37,390 bases of DNA, taken from positions 1 through 37,390 of the forward strand of contig NZ_JAUOZU010000025.1 in the NCBI RefSeq assembly GCF_030551875.1, given 5' to 3'. This DNA comes from Fluviirhizobium alvei (GTDB lineage: Bacteria > Pseudomonadota > Alphaproteobacteria > Rhizobiales > Rhizobiaceae). Numbering within the stretch: the first letter of the stretch is position 1; each line of letters starts with the position of its first letter. Under the pieces are notes generated by a model. The model searched no databases. It was not told where the DNA came from and saw only the letters and a list, made by a program, of their open reading frames with translations. The position numbers were made by a program, and so were the translations under genes. This document shows positions 32,835-37,390 of the stretch, one piece after another.

Positions 32835-33776
32835 TTACTTCAGGAAGTCACCGACATTGGCGGCAGTGACGCGGTCGAGGCCGGTATAGATGATCTGGTC
32901 GACCTTCTCACCCTTCTTGAGGGCCAGCAGCGTGCGCATGGAGACTTCGCCCATTTCATAGGGGCGCTGGCCAACGAGCACATGTGCATAGCCATCCTTC
33001 AGGAGCTGCAGTTCGACCGGCAGCGTATCGGCAACCACCAGCGCGAGCTTCTTGGATTCGACGTCGCCCTTGATCGGGTCAACGAAGTTTTTCCAGCCGT
33101 CCGGAGCAAACAGCGGCCAGCCGCCGATCGGAACGATGGCGCCGATATCCGGGTTGGCAGTGCGCAGGTCGGAGGCCTGCTGTACGGCGAGCGCGATGTC
33201 GTCGTTCGAGAAGGTCGGCGAACCGGCAACTTCCGTCCACTTCGAGCCGGCAAGCGCCTCACGAACGCCATCGACGCGTTCAGCAAGGTTCGGTGCTGCC
33301 GCGCCGCCCGAGATCATGCCGTAGGTACCACCTTCCGGCTTCAGCTTCAGCAACTCCTCCCCGAGTGCCTTGCCGAATTCCTTGTTGTTGGTGCCGACAT
33401 AGGCCGAGCGCTTGGATTCGGGCGCATCCGAATCGAAGGTGATGACGACGATACCGGCTTCGACAGCCTTGTTGATGACCGTGGTTGCGGCTGCCGCGTC
33501 GGACACCGAGATCGCCAGGCCGTCGACGCCCTGGGTGATCAGGTCTTCGATGATCTGTGCCTGGGTTGCCGGCTCATGCTCGACCGGGCCCTGATAGATG
33601 CATTCGACATTGCCGAGCTTTGCAGCTTCTGCCAGGCAACCGTCACGGGTCAGGTCGAAGAACGGGTTGTTCATCGCCTTCGGCACAACGGCGAACTTGT
33701 AGTTCTCTGCCATGGCAGAACCGCTGATGGCAACGGATGCAAGCGCGGCAAGGGCAAACAGCTTCAATGATTTCAT
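32835..33776 (-). CDS. Sugar ABC transporter periplasmic binding protein
   Basis: 313 residues. A clear Sec signal peptide ([22 protein letters not shown]) is cut before ENYKF, and the mature part is a periplasmic-binding-protein family 4 (RbsB/FrcB-like) fold: [10 protein letters not shown], then [26 protein letters not shown] and the C-terminal IGGWPLF and [16 protein letters not shown] regions. It captures a monosaccharide for the permease. The ATG at 33776 follows GGAGGAGAAG; the earlier GTG in frame is less likely. It comes after the permease with a hairpin between, a layout that raises binding-protein mRNA. The exact sugar cannot be named. Confidence 0.92.
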   Translation of the reverse strand: MKSLKLFALAALASVAISGSAMAENYKFAVVPKAMNNPFFDLTRDGCLAEAAKLGNVECIYQGPVEHEPATQAQIIEDLITQGVDGLAISVSDAAAATTVINKAVEAGIVVITFDSDAPESKRSAYVGTNNKEFGKALGEELLKLKPEGGTYGMISGGAAAPNLAERVDGVREALAGSKWTEVAGSPTFSNDDIALAVQQASDLRTANPDIGAIVPIGGWPLFAPDGWKNFVDPIKGDVESKKLALVVADTLPVELQLLKDGYAHVLVGQRPYEMGEVSMRTLLALKKGEKVDQIIYTGLDRVTAANVGDFLK

Positions 33777-33824
33777 AGTCTTCTCCTCCACAATTGCCTG
33801 GAATAGAGCCAGGCCCCCTCATTC

Positions 33825-33840
33825 AGGCGGCAAACCGCCT
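33825..33840 (-). other. Intergenic hairpin between permease and binding-protein genes
   Basis: AGGCGG / CCGCCT with a four-base loop and no T-tract. It probably stabilises or separates the mRNA of the highly expressed binding protein. Confidence 0.5.
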
Positions 33841-33857
33841 ATTCGCCTGCGCTGGCT

Positions 33858-34889
33858 TCAGCCATTGCGCAGAGACCGGAAGCGGTCGACGAGAACCGCT
33901 GCAACGATGATGCAGCCGACCAGAGTCTGCTGCCAGTACGGGTCCACCCGGGCCAGGACGAGCCCGTTGCGGATGACTTCGATGAGAATGCAGCCGATGA
34001 TGGCGCCCGCCGCACCGCCGACACCGCCGGCGAGATTGGCACCGCCGATGACAGCTGCGGCGATGATGTTGAGCTCATAGCCGGTGGCGAGGTTGGCCGG
34101 AGCCGAGCCGAGCCAGCCCGAGATGATGATGCCGTTGAAGCCGGCGGCCATGGCGCAGAGCATGTAGACCTGGATCTTGACCCGGTCGACCGGCACGCCG
34201 GTGAGACGGCCGGCGGATTCATTGCCGCCGATGGCATAGACATGCCGGCCCCAGGCGGTGTGGTTGAGCACCACCCACATGATGACGGCAAGGATGATGA
34301 GATAGATGAAGCCCACCGGCACGCCGCCGAGCTGGCCGGATGTCAGCGCCAGGAACAGTTCCTTGTCAGGACCGGTCGGGCCGGTGCCGCGGCCATAGGT
34401 GAAGACGTAGGTGAGCCCGCGGATGATCGAGAGCGTGCCGAGCGTGGTCACGAAGGGCGAGAGTTTGAGTTTGGCGACGGCAAAACCGTTGCCGAAACCG
34501 ATCACAGCGGCGGCGCCCAGGCCGCCGAGCACGGAAACGATCATGGCTGCGCCGGGGAAGGGGGCAAAACCGATCTTGTTCAGACCCACCATGATCAGCG
34601 AGGTGATGGTGGCCGTAAAGGCGATGGTCGAGCCGACCGACAGATCGATGCCACCGGTGATGATGACGAGCGTGATGCCGAGCGTGGCAATGGCGATGAA
34701 CGAGAAATTGCGCGCGATATTGCCGATATTGCCAGGCGTGAGGAAGTTCGCCGAGGCGAAGCTCATGATGACGATGAGCACCAGAAGCGCCACCAGAACA
34801 TAGGCGGACTGGCTGGCGAGAAAGCCCTTCTGCCAGAACCGCGTCTGGCGGACGTTGGAAAAGCCTTGGGTGGTTGTGTTGCTGCTCAT
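33858..34889 (-). CDS. Sugar ABC transporter permease
   Basis: 343 residues with eight or more hydrophobic helices and the BPD_transp_2 pattern of RbsC/FrcC-type permeases: LGITLVIITGGIDLSVGS early, FVTTLGTLSIIRGLTYVFT in the middle and GGANLAGGVGGAAGAIIGC late. It forms the membrane channel with the ATPase. The start codon overlaps the ATPase stop by one base (TAATG), so the two are translationally coupled. All within the inner membrane; intact. Confidence 0.94.
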   Translation of the reverse strand: MSSNTTTQGFSNVRQTRFWQKGFLASQSAYVLVALLVLIVIMSFASANFLTPGNIGNIARNFSFIAIATLGITLVIITGGIDLSVGSTIAFTATITSLIMVGLNKIGFAPFPGAAMIVSVLGGLGAAAVIGFGNGFAVAKLKLSPFVTTLGTLSIIRGLTYVFTYGRGTGPTGPDKELFLALTSGQLGGVPVGFIYLIILAVIMWVVLNHTAWGRHVYAIGGNESAGRLTGVPVDRVKIQVYMLCAMAAGFNGIIISGWLGSAPANLATGYELNIIAAAVIGGANLAGGVGGAAGAIIGCILIEVIRNGLVLARVDPYWQQTLVGCIIVAAVLVDRFRSLRNG

Positions 34890-35629
34890 TATGCTGCCTC
34901 CAGCGCGCCGGTGATGAGAGCGGTCACTTCCTCCGGCGAGGAGGAGGCGATGGCCTTGTCGGCAACCTTGCTGCCGCGCCGCATGACGATGACCCGTTCG
35001 CAGACCGAGAAGACATCGGGCATGCGGTGCGAAATGAGAATGACGGCAATGCCCGCATCCTTGAGCCGGCGGATGAGGTTGAGCACCTCGGCCACCTGGC
35101 GGACCGAAATGGCGGCTGTCGGCTCGTCCATCAGGATCATCTTGGCATCGGAAAGACGGGTGCGCGCAATGGCGACTGCCTGGCGCTGGCCGCCGGACAT
35201 CTGGCGCACGAAATCGCCGGCGCGGGTCTCGGATTTCAGTTCGGCGAACAGTTCCACAGCCCGCGCATTCATGGCCTTGTGATCGAGAATGCGTAAGGGG
35301 CCGAAGTTCTTTTTCAGTTCACGGCCGAGGAAGATATTGCCGGCGGCGGTCAAGTTGTCGGCAAGCGCGAGATCCTGATAGACCGTCTCGATGCCCAGCC
35401 GGCGCGCCTCACCCGGTGAGTGAATATGGGCGCGCTCCCCTCCGAAGCGCAATTCGCCCGCTGTCGGCTGATAGATGCCGGACATGATCTTGACGAGGGT
35501 GGATTTGCCGGCGCCGTTGTCGCCCATCAATCCCACCACCTGTCCCGGTTCGATCCTGAAGCTGACTTCATCAAGCGCGCGAATGGCGCCGAAGTCCTTC
35601 GTGACTTTGTCGAGTTCCAAAAGTGCCAA
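34889..35629 (-). CDS. Sugar ABC transporter ATP-binding protein (single domain)
   Basis: 246 residues, one ABC domain: Walker A GDNGAGKST, Q-loop region YQDLALADNLTA, signature MSGGQRQAV, Walker B MILMDEPTA and the H-loop ISHRM. Monosaccharide importers of the RbsA type carry two fused ABC domains; this half-length form is like FrcA of the rhizobial fructose transporter, so a homodimer is expected. It opens the operon, GGAGGAGA precedes the ATG at 35629, and the regulator gene ends 83 bases upstream. Confidence 0.94.
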   Translation of the reverse strand: MALLELDKVTKDFGAIRALDEVSFRIEPGQVVGLMGDNGAGKSTLVKIMSGIYQPTAGELRFGGERAHIHSPGEARRLGIETVYQDLALADNLTAAGNIFLGRELKKNFGPLRILDHKAMNARAVELFAELKSETRAGDFVRQMSGGQRQAVAIARTRLSDAKMILMDEPTAAISVRQVAEVLNLIRRLKDAGIAVILISHRMPDVFSVCERVIVMRRGSKVADKAIASSSPEEVTALITGALEAA

Positions 35630-35712
35630 TATCTCCTCCCATTGGCCTTAAATCCATTTCTGAGGTACGTGCCCGTTAGTGATTACAGTTATTTGCGGGC
35701 GAAATTTTTCTC

Positions 35713-36489
35713 CTATGCCTGAACCAGATATTCCTTGGATTGCATGCGGCCGGCGGCGCGCAGGTAACCGTCTTCGATGACGCTGCGCATCGCAATGCGC
35801 GCATCTTCTCCGGAGCCGTCTCGGACGGCAGCCGCGATCTTTCGATGGGCCTCCACGGTGCGGGAATGCGCCACGGCATCCTCCACCGGCGAGGTCATGT
35901 TGAAGGTCGAGGCCAATGCCACTTCCACCAGCGAGCTGATGGATTGCATGAAGCAGTTGCCCGACGCTTCGGCGACGATCTGGTGGAACTGCAGATCGGC
36001 TTCCGCAAACACATCGCGGCTCTCAGCCATCTGCATGCGATCCACGCAATCCATCAGGCCTGTCACCTGGCGGTCGGAGCGGCGGTCGGCCGCAAGGGCT
36101 GCCGCTTCGAGTTCGATGCCGTAGCGGATTTCCGCGAGGCTCCGAATGAACTCGATGTCGGGGCCGGCTTCGAAATGCCAGGCGAGAACATCGGCATCGA
36201 ACAGGTTCCAGCGCTGGCGCGGCAGAACCCGGGTGCCGACGCGCGCCCGGGGCTCGATCAGCCCCTTGGCGGCCAGCGCATTGGTGGCTTCCCGCATCAC
36301 GGTTCGCGACACGCCGAATTCGGCCAGAAGTTCCGGTTCGAGAGGCAGGATCATGCCAACAGGATAGCGACCGGACACGATGCCGATGCCGATCTGGCGC
36401 AACACCTGGTGCCGAAGGCCATGCGCATTCGCGCGGCCGCCGAGCGCCGTTCTGTTCGCAACAATCTGCTTTCCACCCTGGTTGCGCAT
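35713..36489 (-). CDS. FadR/GntR-family transcriptional regulator (FCD domain)
   Basis: 258 residues. Residues about 20-90 are a GntR winged helix (LRHQVLRQIGIGIVSGRYPVG, then LAEFGVSRTVMREATNALAAKG, RARVGTRVLP), and 110-245 an FCD effector domain (DLQFHQIVAEASGN, EAHRKIAAAVRDG) with His/Asp residues that usually bind a metal and a carboxylate or sugar-acid ligand. The ATG at 36489 gives the compact N-terminus; a longer frame to 36525 is less likely. Transcribed in the same direction as the transporter 83 bases downstream, it probably represses that operon and itself through the palindrome at 36532-36554. Confidence 0.9.
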   Translation of the reverse strand: MRNQGGKQIVANRTALGGRANAHGLRHQVLRQIGIGIVSGRYPVGMILPLEPELLAEFGVSRTVMREATNALAAKGLIEPRARVGTRVLPRQRWNLFDADVLAWHFEAGPDIEFIRSLAEIRYGIELEAAALAADRRSDRQVTGLMDCVDRMQMAESRDVFAEADLQFHQIVAEASGNCFMQSISSLVEVALASTFNMTSPVEDAVAHSRTVEAHRKIAAAVRDGSGEDARIAMRSVIEDGYLRAAGRMQSKEYLVQA

Positions 36490-36531
36490 AGTGACCGCCT
36501 CCCGCAGTCGTCGCAACCTAATCACAGGTTA

Positions 36532-36554
36532 AAAAGTAATACAATATTATTTTC
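36532..36554. promoter_or_regulatory. Candidate GntR/FadR operator
   Basis: An AT-rich palindrome (GTAATACAATATTAT core) with 17 of 23 positions symmetric, upstream of the FadR-type gene. It is the only clear dyad in this gap. Likely autoregulatory site; the binding protein is inferred. Confidence 0.5.
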
Positions 36555-36693
36555 GACGCTTCGTCATGTTTTTCTAAAGGACCCGAATGGGGGGCGGGGA
36601 GGGAGCGGAAGTCGCCTGTAGCTGCCCCGGCGAGAACTGTGAACTCGCATATTCGAAGCCATTCTGGTTGTTGAAGAGTTGAAATCCAGTGCT

Positions 36694-37332
36694 ATGACAG
36701 TTGCAGTTCAGTCTCTTCAGAACCGTCAGGAATTTAAATTGGATCCAGATCAGGAACTTCAACGAGGCTTGCAGGCAAGAAGATCCGGGGATCGGGCGCT
36801 GGCCAAAGACATTTTCGCCGGTGTTGTTGCTCAGTTTCCCGGTCACACATGGGCTCGCTATGAGCTCGTCCAGGAGCTTCGGTTCGAGGGCAGCGTCGGT
36901 GAAGCGACCACCGTTGCTGAGGATGCACTGAAGTATCCCGGGGTTTCCCCTCAACTTCTTGGAACGCTTGCTGATTTGCTGGGGGAGGCTTGCGAATTCG
37001 AAAAACAGCGACTTTTCCTGGAAATGGCTGCGGAGAAGTTTGCGACACGGGCCTATCCTTGGATTCACATGTCAAAGAGTCTCGCGGCGAGAGATGAAAT
37101 GGAGGGCGCTTTTGATGCGCTTCATCGCGGTTTCACAAGCTGCATTGACCGAGAGCAGAAAGACCTCGTTGCCGAACAGCATGGTCGGTTAGCTTCGACC
37201 GTTCATATGCATTGTTTGAAATTTGATGCCTGGCCGCCCAAAGCGGGAGCAGAAATTAAAAATGCATGTGTGGTTCAATTGATCAAGGATGAGGAGGATA
37301 TTCTTGGTGATCAGCTAGAGTATCCGTTTTGA
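36694..37332 (+). pseudogene. TPR/glycosyltransferase family 2-type gene, apparently frameshifted
   Basis: 212 codons to a stop at 37332. The first 170 residues are helical repeats of TPR character (RGLQARRSGDRALAKDIFA, then AEDALKYPGVSPQLL). Then ACVVQLIKDEEDILGDQLEY begins a glycosyltransferase family 2 domain, which in relatives continues with a His/Phe-x-QG segment and a D-x-S-x-D-A-T-R segment. Here similar words (FDQG, then DFSGATR) appear in the other two frames after the stop, so the gene looks broken by small frameshifts. The ATG at 36694 is preferred to the TTG at 36679. The rest lies beyond the window end. Confidence 0.55.
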
Positions 37333-37390
37333 TCAAGGGTGTCTTGGCTCCCATTTTTGATTTTTCCGGAGCAACGCGTTTGCGAGGACG

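Noticed and set aside
1-37390. CRISPR array
   Set aside because: No regularly spaced repeats and no cas genes were found; the only direct repeats are the attachment-site repeats.

Overview
The window looks like a piece of a Rhizobiales chromosome (Agrobacterium/Rhizobium type). GC is high in the core genes, and the flanking sugar ABC operon, FadR-type regulator and prophage proteins have a rhizobial character; the genus is inferred from gene character only. Most of the window (about 62-31759) is one integrated genomic island. A 15-bp direct repeat (CCTCCGGGCCCACCA at 62-76 and 31745-31759) bounds it. Inside each end lies a 25-bp repeat (139-163 and 31670-31694) built from two GGTTCCAACAT units, as expected for integrase core and arm sites.

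Island, left part (about 100-11640): an integrase 5' fragment, then a decayed siphovirus-like prophage read mostly on the minus strand. It has a CI-like repressor (plus strand) facing a Ner-like/small membrane/DnaA-like early operon, which runs straight into the 3' end of a tail tube gene. A deletion has removed terminase, portal, capsid and lysis genes. The tail genes follow: an assembly chaperone with a textbook A AAA AAC -1 frameshift site and stem-loop, a tape measure with a lysozyme-like domain, tail tip proteins, and fibre and fibre-assembly proteins. An orphan adenine methylase and small cargo genes, one RTX-like, come last.

Island, middle (about 11640-20250): AT-richer accessory DNA. 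A two-gene operon encodes a divergent thymidylate synthase-like enzyme (Asn to Asp at the base-recognition position) and an aGPT-pyrophosphorylase clade 3 protein, a family predicted to make hypermodified pyrimidines. Facing it is a MazG-like pyrophosphohydrolase, a HigB-like toxin and a HigA-ImmA fusion. Then come an unknown membrane/coiled-coil protein, a tyrosine integrase that has lost both ends, an IS3-family remnant, a serine resolvase with a possible res site, and a small HNH-like protein.

Island, right part (about 20314-31410): a packed plus-strand defence operon, hsdR-hsdM-hsdS (type I restriction-modification), ptuA-ptuB-like ATPase/HNH pair (Septu-like) and mrr, then a two-TM protein of unknown function. 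Beyond the attachment repeat the backbone carries rmlA, an ABC sugar transporter (ATPase, permease, binding protein, with an intergenic hairpin and terminators) and its likely FadR-type regulator. A TPR/glycosyltransferase gene that appears frameshifted ends the window.

The most promising candidate for a poorly described system is the TS-like/aGPT-PPlase3 pair at 12116-14024 with its MazG and toxin-antitoxin neighbours.
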